Origin: Plasmodium relictum
Taxonomy: Eukaryota; Apicomplexa; Aconoidasida; Haemosporida; Plasmodiidae
Length of the DNA: 64,000 nucleotides
Direction: 5' to 3'
Assembly (NCBI RefSeq): GCF_900005765.1
Contig: NC_041679.1
Span: forward strand, 186,001 to 250,000
Shown here: positions 1 through 10,656 of the stretch, piece by piece
Layout: every line of letters starts with the position of its first letter
Position numbering within the stretch: the first letter of the stretch is position 1
Translations under genes and position numbers: made by a program
The notes under the pieces: model-generated
What the model was told of the DNA's origin: nothing
What the model saw: the letters and a program-made list of their open reading frames with translations, nothing else
Databases searched by the model: none

Positions 1-1824
1 GATAAAAATAAAGACCAAGTACAAGAGAATGATTTAGTTAAAATTAATAGATTGGAGGATAAATTTGAAATAAAATTACAATCATTCTTTGAAAAAAAAG
101 GGGAGATAAAAAAAAATAAAAGTTATTACTTGTCCATTCTAGATTTGTTAATATCATTAAGAGATAATTATCTTGATAATAAATTTTACTTACATTTATT
201 AAATTTATTTCATAAAAATATAATTAACTATAATATAAACATATTTGATTTGGATAAAATATTATTTACATATAGCCACTTAAATTTGAGTAAGGATATA
301 ATTTCGTTGAATATTCTAAATATAATAGAAAAATTAAAAACAAATTTTACAAGAAATAATTACTGTATTGATGAAGAAAAATGTTTTTTCGATTCATTAT
401 GTAGTATTTTATTAAGTATTTCTGAATTAAATTTATCTAATATAATAGATGTAACATTTTTTGAAAAGAAAGTATTGGAAAACATAAATAAAGTAAATAT
501 AAATTCGGTTCTTATATTACTTCAATACTTTATTTTAAAAGGAAATTCTTTTTTAAATATAAAGGTGATTACATTGTTATTATTAGAATATATTAAGAAA
601 AAGTATTATATGGTAGATAATGATATGAATGATCTTAACAAAGATATATTATTAGAGAAATTAAGATATGATAAAAACTATGATTTTATTAAACAATATT
701 TAAAAGAAAATAAAAATTATGATAAAAGAGAAGAAATGGAGGAAGCTAAGGAGAAAAAGAAAGATTATATTTTTACGTATGATAAAAAAAAAAAAGGATA
801 TGATAATATAAATTTTAATTATTATTTTAAAAAAATAAATGAAGATGATGTGTATGAATTTTTATTTCTAAGGTTTGTCTTTTTAAATATAATTTTAAAC
901 TCCAATATACTTCTTGATAATTTTATTTTTTATGACATGAACAATTTTAAAGAAATACTAAATAATTTCAATAAAATTATCTATATTATGAAAGAAAACT
1001 TTAGTGATATATTAAATATAAATTTAAAAGAAGATGATGAAAAATATATTATATCATTAAATGAAGAGATAGAAAATAAAAATATAAAAGAAGTAGAAAG
1101 AAAAAGGTTATATTTTAATATATGCAATAATACAAATGAACAAATAAATAATAAATATGATATATTGAATAAAAAAGATTTTTTTTTAATAATAAATTAT
1201 TTTTTATTTATTTTTAAATTTGATTTGAAGTTTATTATAAAAGACAAGACTTTTTTAGAATATATGAAATTGCAACATTTGTATACTAAAAAATTTAAAA
1301 TTATATATTACAATTATAAATATTTATTTATATATCGTAAACTAATACTTTCTATCATATATGATATGAAAAAAAAAAATTGTATAAAAAATAATTACAT
1401 TTTAGATTTTAATAAAAATATTAACAGTCATAATGAAAAAAAAGATATCAACGAATTTATAAATATTTTAAGATATTTCAATTATTTATGCTTAAAAAAA
1501 GAAATAAGTAATAATGTTTTTTATAATTATTTAAAAAGTAATAATATAGATATATATGAAAATAAAGAATATAATTATGATATTATAGATAATGATAATA
1601 TAATTTATAATTTACATAGTGAAATTTTAAATATATATGTAAATGTTCCCTTTTTTAATTATATAATACCATTGGTTATAAAAATGAAAGATAAATGTTT
1701 AGCTATTAAGATTTTATTTAGTAGTTCTGAAAATGTTGATACATATAATGTACTATTTAGTATTATGAAGAATTTTTTAAAAAATTATAATTACGATGTA
1801 ATACTAATTAAAAGTAAAATATAA
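1..1824 (+). CDS. Conserved Plasmodium protein, 3' part (possible RAP-like C-terminus)
   Basis: The reading frame is open from the first base of the window to the TAA at 1822-1824, so this is the C-terminal 607 residues of a longer gene whose start lies outside. No recognised catalytic domain is visible. The protein is rich in Ile, Leu, Asn and Tyr with runs of predicted helices, which in Plasmodium is typical of helical-repeat organelle RNA-binding proteins. The last ~70 residues have a hydrophobic-strand / helix / strand order (IIPLVIKM, CLAIKILF, then a helix ending YDVILI). This resembles the restriction-fold RAP domain found at the C-terminus of apicomplexan mitochondrial or apicoplast RNA-binding proteins, but the EVDGP-type signature is absent. 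The RAP assignment is inference. ORC2 follows on the same strand after 1.1 kb. Confidence 0.7.
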   Translation, partial: DKNKDQVQENDLVKINRLEDKFEIKLQSFFEKKGEIKKNKSYYLSILDLLISLRDNYLDNKFYLHLLNLFHKNIINYNINIFDLDKILFTYSHLNLSKDIISLNILNIIEKLKTNFTRNNYCIDEEKCFFDSLCSILLSISELNLSNIIDVTFFEKKVLENINKVNINSVLILLQYFILKGNSFLNIKVITLLLLEYIKKKYYMVDNDMNDLNKDILLEKLRYDKNYDFIKQYLKENKNYDKREEMEEAKEKKKDYIFTYDKKKKGYDNINFNYYFKKINEDDVYEFLFLRFVFLNIILNSNILLDNFIFYDMNNFKEILNNFNKIIYIMKENFSDILNINLKEDDEKYIISLNEEIENKNIKEVERKRLYFNICNNTNEQINNKYDILNKKDFFLIINYFLFIFKFDLKFIIKDKTFLEYMKLQHLYTKKFKIIYYNYKYLFIYRKLILSIIYDMKKKNCIKNNYILDFNKNINSHNEKKDINEFINILRYFNYLCLKKEISNNVFYNYLKSNNIDIYENKEYNYDIIDNDNIIYNLHSEILNIYVNVPFFNYIIPLVIKMKDKCLAIKILFSSSENVDTYNVLFSIMKNFLKNYNYDVILIKSKI

Positions 1825-2925
1825 AAATAATAATAATAATAATTTTAAAGGCTACATAAAATGTTATGAATTGTCTAGGTATATATATATGCTTATAAGG
1901 TATTAGTTTTTTTTTTTTTTTTTTTTTTTTTTTGTGTTATAACATGTTTATTCTAAATATAATAGAATTATAAATTAATGTATCTTTTTTTTTTTAAATT
2001 ATAATTTTTTTTATATTTATAAAATTTCACTTCATTTTTTTAAAATTTTTTTGTAATTTAAAAAAAAAATAAAAAATAGACGAAAAAAGGTATATCTAGA
2101 AAAATAGACGAACAAAAAATAATAAAAAAAAAATATAATGGATACAATATTTTAGTTAAATAAAAATAAAAAAAAAGGCATGATAATTAAAATCATATTT
2201 TGTAAAAAAATCAATTTTAAGTGAAATGTAAAATAAAAATAAATTATCTATTATAAAAAATTTTTTTTTTTTTTCTACTAATTTTATAAATAAAAGGATA
2301 AGTATAAACCTAATAATAATATCTCGTCTTTTATGTATATTAATAATAGTAGAAAAAATATAAAACAAGAAAGAAAAAAATAAGATGGAATAAATGCTAT
2401 TTTAAAAATAATATATATTCTTAAAAAAAGAATGAAAAAAGAAAAATATTGAGTTAAAATTTAAAAAAAAATTATTTTTAGGTAATAATTACTTTCTTAA
2501 AGATTTTTAAATATATCATTTTTTAAGAACAAGAATTAGTGTTTCATAATAATATAGTATTAAACTGTTAATAAACGTATAAAAATAATATATATATATA
2601 TATATAATTTACATAATTATTTTTTGTAAATAAAAACTTGAGAATTTCTTTACATAAATATGCTTTAATAAAATTAATATAAAAATTATATATATATGTA
2701 TACGCATTAATCATTATACATTTTAACATTTCTACATATAATTAAGCAGAATTATAATATTTTTAAAGGAAATATATTAAATAATATAAAAAATTGAATT
2801 ATTTATTCTTTTTTTTTTTCATTTTTTAATTTTCTTTTGTACTTTTTTTTTTTTTTGTTTAAAAATATTTTGTTTTAGTTTTTCTTTTTTTTCTTTTTAA
2901 TTATTTATTTTGATTATGTTTAAAA
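1825..2925. other. Intergenic, 1.1 kb
   Basis: Lies between the first gene's stop and the ORC2 start, both on the plus strand, so it should hold the 3' UTR of one and the promoter/5' UTR of the other. It contains a 27-T run near 1907-1933, a short (AT)n tract near 2590-2606 and many poly(dA:dT) tracts. No coding signal was seen. Confidence 0.6.
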
Positions 2926-5295
2926 ATGATTAAAAGCATTGAGGTAAATTCACCTAAGAAAGTGATAAGGACTGAAATGGAGAAAAAAGATGAGGAAGAA
3001 AAAGAAGAATATTTAATTACTAATTTAACAGAATATGATAAAAGTATGCCTAGTGTATTAATAAGAATACCTAATAATTTAAATAAATTATTAAGTAAGG
3101 AAAATAAAAAGATAGACTTTAATGAAAATATAAAATCATCAAATAAAAATAAAAATCAGAAATTAAAATCCTTTAAAATGGATAATCTAGCAACAAACAT
3201 AAATGAAAAAATAGATTTAAGTTATGATATTAAATTTGATACAACTTATAAATCTGATTCTTCTGATAGTTATATAAGTAAATCCGATTTTGATGGAGAT
3301 GAAGAAATGAATGAAAGTATCATAAGAACATTTAAAAGTAATTATATAGAAAAATACGAATCAAATATAAGTAGTGATCATATAAACTTCTTAAGAGAGC
3401 ACACAAAACATGAATTAGAGCACTTTTTACAAAGAAAGAAGCATAATTTTTCTAATGAAATGAAAATAAATGATATAATTAATATTGACTATGATAAATT
3501 GAATGAAAAAAATATCATACCGTATTTTTTAACGAACATGTTTGACATGGAACAAAAAAAAAAAAGAGAAAAAATGAAACAGGAATTAGAAAGAAAAAGA
3601 AAATTAGTGATAGAAAAACAAAAAAAAAAAAATACCATTGAAAAAGGAAGAAAATATAAGAATGAAACTAGAACATGTAACTTAAAAGCAAAGGATAAAA
3701 GAAAATCATTAAGTAGAGAAAAATTAAATCATAATAGTTCAAAAAAAGAAAAAAAAGAATATGATGAAGAGAAACAGGAAGAAGACGAAGATGAAGACGA
3801 AGACAAAGGAGAGGGAGGAGAAGAGGAAGAGGAAGAGGAAGAGGAAGAGGAAGAGGAAGAGGAAGAGGAAGAAGAGCTAGACGAAGAAAATAGTAAAATA
3901 AATAAAAAAAAAAGTATAACAATAGATAAAAAAAAAGTGAATAAAATAAAAAGAAAAAAAGAAAGAAAAATAGAAGAAGATAACGATGATTATGATATAT
4001 ATATAGATGAATTTGATAGAGAAGAAGAAGAAATAAATATTTATAATAATCCAACATTATATGGAATAGAAGGAAGTAGTGATTATTCAGAAGGATTTAA
4101 AAGTGGTCTAGAGAATACTCAAGAAGAAGAAATAACAAAGGAAAGTACAACTAATGATTTAAAAAAAAAAAAAAAAAAAAATAATGATGAACACTCAATA
4201 AATGATGAAAAGATAGATGATATAGTAGATTCATCTACAGAGAAATTAATATCATATGATTATTATTCTAGCCTAAACATTAAAGAATTTATAAAGCCCA
4301 ATTTTAAAATAAAGTCTTTATCTTCTTTCATTCCTGTTGAAGAAAATTTAGATAAATTTGATGATATACAAAAATTACAGTATTTAATAAAAAATTTGCC
4401 TTATACACATATAAAAGAAAAAAGATCTTTATATCATTATAATATAAAACAATTTATCAAATGGAAAGTTTATTTATTAAATAATATAAATATATGCTTA
4501 TATGGTGTAGGTTCGAAATTTCATATATTAAATCTATTCAGTAATATTTGTTTGAATGATGGTCATAAATGTATAATACTAGGTTTTGAGCAAGAAATTA
4601 ATTTTGAAGAAATTATAATTCGTATATTAGAGTATCATTATAAATATAAAGCAACGAAAAATTTAAAATCATATGATTTATTATATGAATTAATTCATTC
4701 GGTAAATGAATCAAATATACCTCTTTATTTTATTATACATAACTTGGATAATATAAAATTATATCCATATTATGAATATTTTTCATTCTTAAGTCAGTAT
4801 GATAATATATTTTTTGTTTGTTCTATTGATGATGTTTCCTTTGAATTGAATATGAATTTTAAAAACATAAGTTCAATTAATTTTTATTACATGAAATGCC
4901 ACACCTGGTTAGATTATCGATATGAAGTTTTGAGACAATGGAACAAATTTTTACCTGAATGGGTTTATAATAAAAAAAGTGAAGAAATAGATGTAAAAAA
5001 AAATATTGAAACTATTTTAAATGCTTTGAGTATAAATCATAAAAGATTATTTAAAATTATTGCTTCTATACAATTAGAAAATTTAGAAAAAGGAATTTAC
5101 GGAGTTGAAAAAGAATCCTTATTACAAGATAAAAGGTTGTTTACTGTAGGAGCTTCAAGTATAAGGATAAATTCTTTACTAGTTGAGTTTGTTTCTCATA
5201 ATGTTATAACCGAAACAAGACTAAAAGAAGGAAATACCTTCTTAAAAATAAATGCTGATAAAGAAGAACTAAAAAGGTTAATGGAACAATTATAA
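2926..5295 (+). CDS. ORC2: Origin recognition complex subunit 2
   Basis: Nuclear DNA-replication initiator: ORC2 is one of the subunits that mark origins and load MCM2-7. The protein is 789 residues. The N-terminal ~450 residues are a low-complexity charged extension containing a run of about 20 Glu. The conserved ORC2 core is in the last ~350 residues. It has the degenerate AAA+ P-loop region ICLYGVGSKFHIL (ORC2 normally has YGxGSK rather than a true Walker A) followed by the strand CIILGFEQEINFEEII. Next comes the pseudo-Walker-B strand LYFIIHNLDN, then NIFFVCSIDD and a C-terminal winged helix (HKRLFKIIASIQLENLEKG, then LLVEFVSHNVI). The ATG is preceded by AAAA, usual for Plasmodium. The gene ends 0.7 kb from the convergent MCM7 gene. 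ORC2 is not expected to hydrolyse ATP, so the missing GKT is normal for the family. Confidence 0.93.
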   Translation: MIKSIEVNSPKKVIRTEMEKKDEEEKEEYLITNLTEYDKSMPSVLIRIPNNLNKLLSKENKKIDFNENIKSSNKNKNQKLKSFKMDNLATNINEKIDLSYDIKFDTTYKSDSSDSYISKSDFDGDEEMNESIIRTFKSNYIEKYESNISSDHINFLREHTKHELEHFLQRKKHNFSNEMKINDIINIDYDKLNEKNIIPYFLTNMFDMEQKKKREKMKQELERKRKLVIEKQKKKNTIEKGRKYKNETRTCNLKAKDKRKSLSREKLNHNSSKKEKKEYDEEKQEEDEDEDEDKGEGGEEEEEEEEEEEEEEEEEEELDEENSKINKKKSITIDKKKVNKIKRKKERKIEEDNDDYDIYIDEFDREEEEINIYNNPTLYGIEGSSDYSEGFKSGLENTQEEEITKESTTNDLKKKKKKNNDEHSINDEKIDDIVDSSTEKLISYDYYSSLNIKEFIKPNFKIKSLSSFIPVEENLDKFDDIQKLQYLIKNLPYTHIKEKRSLYHYNIKQFIKWKVYLLNNINICLYGVGSKFHILNLFSNICLNDGHKCIILGFEQEINFEEIIIRILEYHYKYKATKNLKSYDLLYELIHSVNESNIPLYFIIHNLDNIKLYPYYEYFSFLSQYDNIFFVCSIDDVSFELNMNFKNISSINFYYMKCHTWLDYRYEVLRQWNKFLPEWVYNKKSEEIDVKKNIETILNALSINHKRLFKIIASIQLENLEKGIYGVEKESLLQDKRLFTVGASSIRINSLLVEFVSHNVITETRLKEGNTFLKINADKEELKRLMEQL
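3805..3876 (+). repeat. Pure purine (GAGGAA)n tract inside ORC2
   Basis: Seventy-two consecutive purines on the plus strand, mostly perfect GAGGAA hexamers at about 3820-3872, coding for the poly-Glu run of ORC2. It is a mirror-symmetric homopurine tract and so a likely slippage site. Confidence 0.9.
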
Positions 5296-6000
5296 AACAT
5301 ATATATATATATAAATTTATTATAAAAAAGAATAAATAAGAAATAAATAAAAAACATAAATACAATGAAATAAACAATTAAAAATGTGTAAATCTATTAA
5401 GCATATTAAATAATAAGACATATGAATTATGAAATTCTTTAAAATATATTTACAGCACATATATATGTTTTATTTAAAAAAAATTTTTTTTTTATTTATA
5501 TTTTTCCGTGAATAAGTAATTTAAATAAATATGATTTTTTCTTTTCTTTTTTTTTAGTTTATACTTTATAAAATATGTAAACTTGCTTATAATAATTATG
5601 AATATTTTATTAAAAAAAAAAGACTTAAGAATACATTTAGTATGTATAAAAAATATTAAAAAAAAAAAAAAAATTAATAATATATATATATAATAACATA
5701 AAAGTAAAAATATATTAAAAAAAAAAAAATTAGAGATATTGTATTTTTATAAAATATTCATTAAAAAGCAAAAAAAAAGAAAAAAAAAAAATTTAATATA
5801 ATTATAATAATGATAATATAATGAATATAAAATTATTATAAATGTAATTATTCTATAGGAGATAGGTATATTTTTATATTCTGTAATAATTTCATTTTTT
5901 TATAAAAATGAATTTTAAGAAATTAACATAATAAAAAGAATTAAATATTCATATTCTTATATATATATTTGAGTAGACATTTCATTATATTCCTTTTTTC
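5296..6000. other. Convergent intergenic, ORC2 / MCM7
   Basis: A 0.7-kb region holding the two facing 3' UTRs. It has many A-tracts and AATAAA-like strings on both strands. No gene, hairpin or repeat of note was seen. Confidence 0.6.
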
Positions 6001-8469
6001 TTAAAAAATATCCTCTTCTTCCATTTCTTCATTTTCTTCGTCATCCATATTGTACACATCGTTCGGAAAAGCAATAGCTGTGTTATTTTTATTAATAGTA
6101 AATACAGTCAATTCTACGTATTTATCAATAGTGTTAAAAACATGTGCCTTTGTAAAACCTTTGCTTATAGATTGCCTTTCGATTTCTTCAATAGTAATCC
6201 ATCCATTCCATTTTTTTTTCTTTTCCATAATTTTATCTTTAATACTTTTAATTATATTCATAATTTCTGTTGAAGGATCTTTTCTTCTTCTCTTTTCAGT
6301 TTGTAATGATACACTTGCTTTGGATTGTTCAGTTAATCTAATTGCTTCTTCAAAATCAGCAGTTTCTATAACATCACTGTCTCTTAATCTTGCTAATGCT
6401 TGTGATATACGTAAAATAGCAAGAAGAGCTCTTGGAGTTGTATAATTTATACGTGTATCATTATACCTTTCTTGTTGAGATTCTAATTGTCTAGTGGATA
6501 CATACCACTGAGTAATTTTTGGTATTAAATCTGGAGAAATTGTTGGTTGTTTTTTTTTTGCTAATTGTATAAAAGCTCTTAATACAGTTTTGTCAATTTC
6601 TTCATAGCCTTCCTCACTTAACTCTGATCTGTTCTTTTTATCATCACTAGAATCAGTGCATTTTAGGATATTTAAAACATGTTCAGCTAATTTTTTATCT
6701 TTATCTCTATCTGCTATATCAAGAAGAAGAAATTGTAAATCAAATCTAGTTAATAATGCTGCTGGTAGATTCATATTAAGCATAACCGACTTCTTGCAAT
6801 CATATTTTCCGTTAACAGGGTTAGCAGCAGCTAAAACCGACGATCTTGCAGGCATATTACTACAATGACCAGCTTTAGCAATTGAAACAGTTTGCTGCTC
6901 CATGACTTCATAAATAGCTGATCTATCAAATTCATCCATCTTATCAAATTCATCAATACAACAAATTCCTTTATCCGCTAAAACTAAAGCACCTCCTTCC
7001 AATGTGGTTTCACCAGTATTAGGATCTTTCAGAACAGCTGCAGTCAAACCAACAGAACTACTTCCTTTTCCTGTAGTATAAATAGATCTTGATGCAATTA
7101 AACAAACTTTTTTCATCAGTTGACTTTTTGCAACTCCTGGATCCCCCATTAATAATATATGTATATCACCTCTTATTAATCCTCCATCCTTTTTTTTTTT
7201 TGTGCAACCTCCTATTAGTTGTAATAATAATGCCTTTTTCACATCTTCATGCCCATATATTTCTGGTCCTATATTATAAGCTAATTTTTCATATAAATTA
7301 GGACTATTTTTTAACTTTTGAACTTCTTCCATTATTTTATCATAATTATCAATATGTTCATTAAAATTTTCTTTATTATTTTGAACATAGTAAATGTGGA
7401 ATACTTTTTCTGCAATTAAACCTCCTTTCATGGCTTGAAATCCACTTTTAGTAACAGGCATTAAGACGCCTGTTAAAGTAACAGACATACCAGGTTGAAC
7501 TGAAGTGGTACTTTCTCCATGTATAATACAGTTCATACTTCTAGGAATATCTCCTTCTGGTAATTGACTTGGTAATTCTTGAACTTTGATTTCTTGATAT
7601 TTTACAAATTTACTTAACTTTGCTTGGAATTTTAATGATCCTCTAATACCGTGAACGTTCGTACATCCTGGACAATCAAAAAGAGGCATAAAGAATGGGC
7701 CATCTACTGCTTTATAAGCAAACATGTGACACCTATCACATTCATAGGTGGCTACTTGAATTCTAGGTTTTAATTGTGTAGCCCTTATAACTTCACATTC
7801 AAATGTACTTAAAGAGCCAATGCAATCAGCATTTACTACTCTCATTTTTCTTACTAAATCCCTTGAACTAGGGATTAATATAATTTCAAAATTTACTCTC
7901 AAATATGCTGGTAATTTATACTCCTTCATTCTTTCTTGTCTAATTTCTTCAATTGGTTTTATCATATCTCGAAATAAATTATTGAAAGCCTCCTTTTCAC
8001 TTTCATCTGTTGTATATCCACTACTATCTTCATTATTTATTCTTCTTAAATTTTTCCTCTTAGTTTTTTCATTTTCATCTTCCTCTGCATATCCTTTTAT
8101 AAATAGCTTAAAACAATCATCGGATAAACACTTATCAGCAGCAGAATATAAAAGTTCCATGTATCTATGAGTATTTGTCATTATTCCATTATAGACAGAT
8201 GGATCAACGTCCTTATTTTCTTTGCAGAAATGTTCTCTTAAATCATCTAAATATAAAGGTAATACCTCCGTATCATGATTATATATTTTTTGCAAAAAAC
8301 CTTTATATTTTAACTTACCCCAATTAATATGATTAATTGATGGGTCTTCAAAAGTATTAAAAAAATTTACTAATTCATTTATATGAGAATTATAATTCTT
8401 CACAGCTTCTAAATATTTCGTATGGCTATCATCTATATATGTTCTTATTTCCTTTTTATTATTGTCCAT
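6001..8469 (-). CDS. MCM7: DNA replication licensing factor MCM7
   Basis: Subunit of the nuclear MCM2-7 replicative helicase; 822 residues from the chosen start. A zinc-ribbon has cysteines at about 244, 247, 266 and 269 (CDRC...CPGC). The AAA+ domain shows the MCM Walker A GDPGVAKS (about 442-449) and Walker B CIDEFDKM (about 504-511). The following region reads AAANPVNGKYD, and the arginine-finger motif is TRFD (about 574-577). A C-terminal winged helix ends in an acidic tail. The frame stays open for 19 codons upstream, but that stretch is Phe-rich sequence from a poly(A) tract. The ATG at 8467-8469 (MDNNKKE) gives the usual family length and is preferred. Single exon, convergent with ORC2. 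Confidence 0.97.
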   Translation of the reverse strand: MDNNKKEIRTYIDDSHTKYLEAVKNYNSHINELVNFFNTFEDPSINHINWGKLKYKGFLQKIYNHDTEVLPLYLDDLREHFCKENKDVDPSVYNGIMTNTHRYMELLYSAADKCLSDDCFKLFIKGYAEEDENEKTKRKNLRRINNEDSSGYTTDESEKEAFNNLFRDMIKPIEEIRQERMKEYKLPAYLRVNFEIILIPSSRDLVRKMRVVNADCIGSLSTFECEVIRATQLKPRIQVATYECDRCHMFAYKAVDGPFFMPLFDCPGCTNVHGIRGSLKFQAKLSKFVKYQEIKVQELPSQLPEGDIPRSMNCIIHGESTTSVQPGMSVTLTGVLMPVTKSGFQAMKGGLIAEKVFHIYYVQNNKENFNEHIDNYDKIMEEVQKLKNSPNLYEKLAYNIGPEIYGHEDVKKALLLQLIGGCTKKKKDGGLIRGDIHILLMGDPGVAKSQLMKKVCLIASRSIYTTGKGSSSVGLTAAVLKDPNTGETTLEGGALVLADKGICCIDEFDKMDEFDRSAIYEVMEQQTVSIAKAGHCSNMPARSSVLAAANPVNGKYDCKKSVMLNMNLPAALLTRFDLQFLLLDIADRDKDKKLAEHVLNILKCTDSSDDKKNRSELSEEGYEEIDKTVLRAFIQLAKKKQPTISPDLIPKITQWYVSTRQLESQQERYNDTRINYTTPRALLAILRISQALARLRDSDVIETADFEEAIRLTEQSKASVSLQTEKRRRKDPSTEIMNIIKSIKDKIMEKKKKWNGWITIEEIERQSISKGFTKAHVFNTIDKYVELTVFTINKNNTAIAFPNDVYNMDDEENEEMEEEDIF

Positions 8470-9989
8470 TGCTAATAAACGAAAAAAAAATTCAAAAAAA
8501 AAAAAAAAGGAATTCCTCTGTATCAAATAGGTACGATATGCATACCTTTATAAAAAATAAAGAAATAAAAATAAACTAAAATATAAATAAAATGGATATA
8601 AAACGTTAAAAAAAAATAAAATAAAATAATCTACCGACACAAATATTAATACCTTAAAAAAATAATAAATGTATAAACATATAAAACTTATAACTCAAAA
8701 ATAAAAAAGAAAAAATAAATATATAAATAAATAAATAATAAAATATAAATATATTTATTTTTAAAATATAAATGAGACTTCACAATTTTCATAAAAAATT
8801 ATCACCTTTTAATGAAATGATAATTTCAAAAAAAATAAAATAAAATAAAATAAAATACTCTTAAAATTATAAAAAACTAATTAATTAAAATAAAGTAATA
8901 TTCAAAAAAAAAAAAAAAAAGTTACATAATTTACTTTAAAAGAAAAATTTTAATTAAAAAAAAAATAAACAAAAATTCATAAAAAAAAAAATGAATGTAA
9001 TTTCTCAACAGAAGTAGACATATGTATTTTTTTTTTAAAAAATAGAAAAAATAGTTTTCAAAAAAATTATAATAATAATATTAAAGAATAAGAAATTTTT
9101 ACTTTTTGAAATGTGCATAAGGACGTATTAAAAAAAAAAAAATTAAAAAAAAAAAGAATATGAAAGAAGAAAATGAAAAATGTAAAGATTTAATGAAGAA
9201 TTAGTAAAAATTAAAAAGGAGATTTAGAAAAAATGTAAATATATTTTAAGTACGTGTGCTTAGTAACAAAGTTAAAACAGTTTTGAATTTTAATTTCTTT
9301 AAAAATAATTTATAAAGTAACAATACCTTCTTTTTTTTAAATTTATCTTAGTAGTATAAAAATTATATCAATGCTAATTAATAAAAAGAAGATTATATGC
9401 ATAAAGTTATTCGTATTTGTAACTTATATATATAAAGACCTTACGATACATATCTAATAAGTATTGAAATAATTAGAATAAACAAAAATATAATGAAAGT
9501 TATTTAAAAACATAATATATATGAATACATAAAAATCTACTAATATATTTTATTAAGTATAATTTAATATGCTTTGTCTACTTTTTCTTCAAAAGAAACA
9601 AAATAATTTATACTTTATTCTTTTATTTCTAAAAGACACTTTTTTTTTCCTTTTTTTTTTTTCTATATAGTATAATTAATTTTTATTTACCTTAAAAAAT
9701 ATATATATATATATTTAAGTTATTGTCTTTTCTCAATAAACATTAATCATATTTTTTGTTAAAAATATTTTTTTTTTTTTATCTTTTGGAATCTTCAAAA
9801 ATACAATAAATTTTTTACTTTACAACAAAAAAAAAAAGGGGGTTGAATTTTATAAAAATTAAAATACATTTATAACTTAAAAATGTTTATGTTAAAACAA
9901 TGAATTGAAAGTGAATACTTTAAATTTTTTAATTATTTATTATTCTATTACATTTTTTTTCTGGTGCGAATGAAAACAAAAATATATAC

Positions 9990-10021
<32 letters not shown>

Positions 10022-10656
10022 GTTTATATAGATATATACATGTAAAAAAAAATAATTGTGTATAAAAAATTTTAATACAATTAGGTAAACCTATAATAAA
10101 TGTTCCAATAATAAAAAGTAAATATAATATATTAAAATGTAATAAATACGAATTTAAGATGTTATAATGCATATTAAATACTTATAACAATATAAAACAT
10201 CATAAAGTACAAAATTTATAAAAAAAAAAAAAAAAAGGAAAAATTTTACAAATAAATTCACATAAAAAAAGGTAAAAAAGAAAAAAAAAAAAATAAAAAT
10301 GAATATAAACATTTAAAAACTCTTACTATTTTCTTGTTAATAAAATAATTAACCTTATTTAATGTTATTTCTCCTTTTTATATTATCTTCTTGTTTATTT
10401 TACTTTATTCTACTATATTGTGTTATATTCTTTACTTTTTTTCCTGGATATACTTTTTTTTATTTATTATTAATTTTATGTAAATATGTATACCTATACA
10501 TGTATGTATATATTTACTAGTACATATACATGAAAAGGATAAGAATATTTTTATTTTTACATTTTTATAAGTTCTAAATAATTATAATAGCCATATATAT
10601 TAATATCTCCTTTTTATTTTATTTTTCCAAGATTTTTCTTTTTTTTTTTTTTTTTC
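8470..10656. other. Intergenic, 2.2 kb upstream of MCM7
   Basis: Separates the MCM7 start from the 3' end of the SAC/5-phosphatase gene, both on the minus strand. It is dominated by poly(A), poly(T) and short AT repeats, with a 29-nt poly(A) block near 9989-10017 and (AAAAT)n near 8837-8860. The MCM7 promoter should lie in the lower-numbered part. Slightly richer patches (near 9105-9130 and 9250-9275) have no recognisable structure. No supported gene. Confidence 0.55.

Noticed and set aside
3668-4057. 129-residue minus-strand frame, Leu/Pro/Tyr-rich
   Set aside because: It is antisense to the Glu/Lys-rich part of ORC2; composition follows from the purine tract.
8470-8526. 19-residue N-terminal extension of MCM7
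   Set aside because: A Phe-rich run from a poly(A) tract; MCM7 length and sequence fit the downstream ATG.
9948-10172. 74-residue minus-strand frame with poly-Phe
   Set aside because: The Phe run is a poly(A) tract read antisense; there is no domain, and hydrophobic composition is typical of AT-rich spacer.
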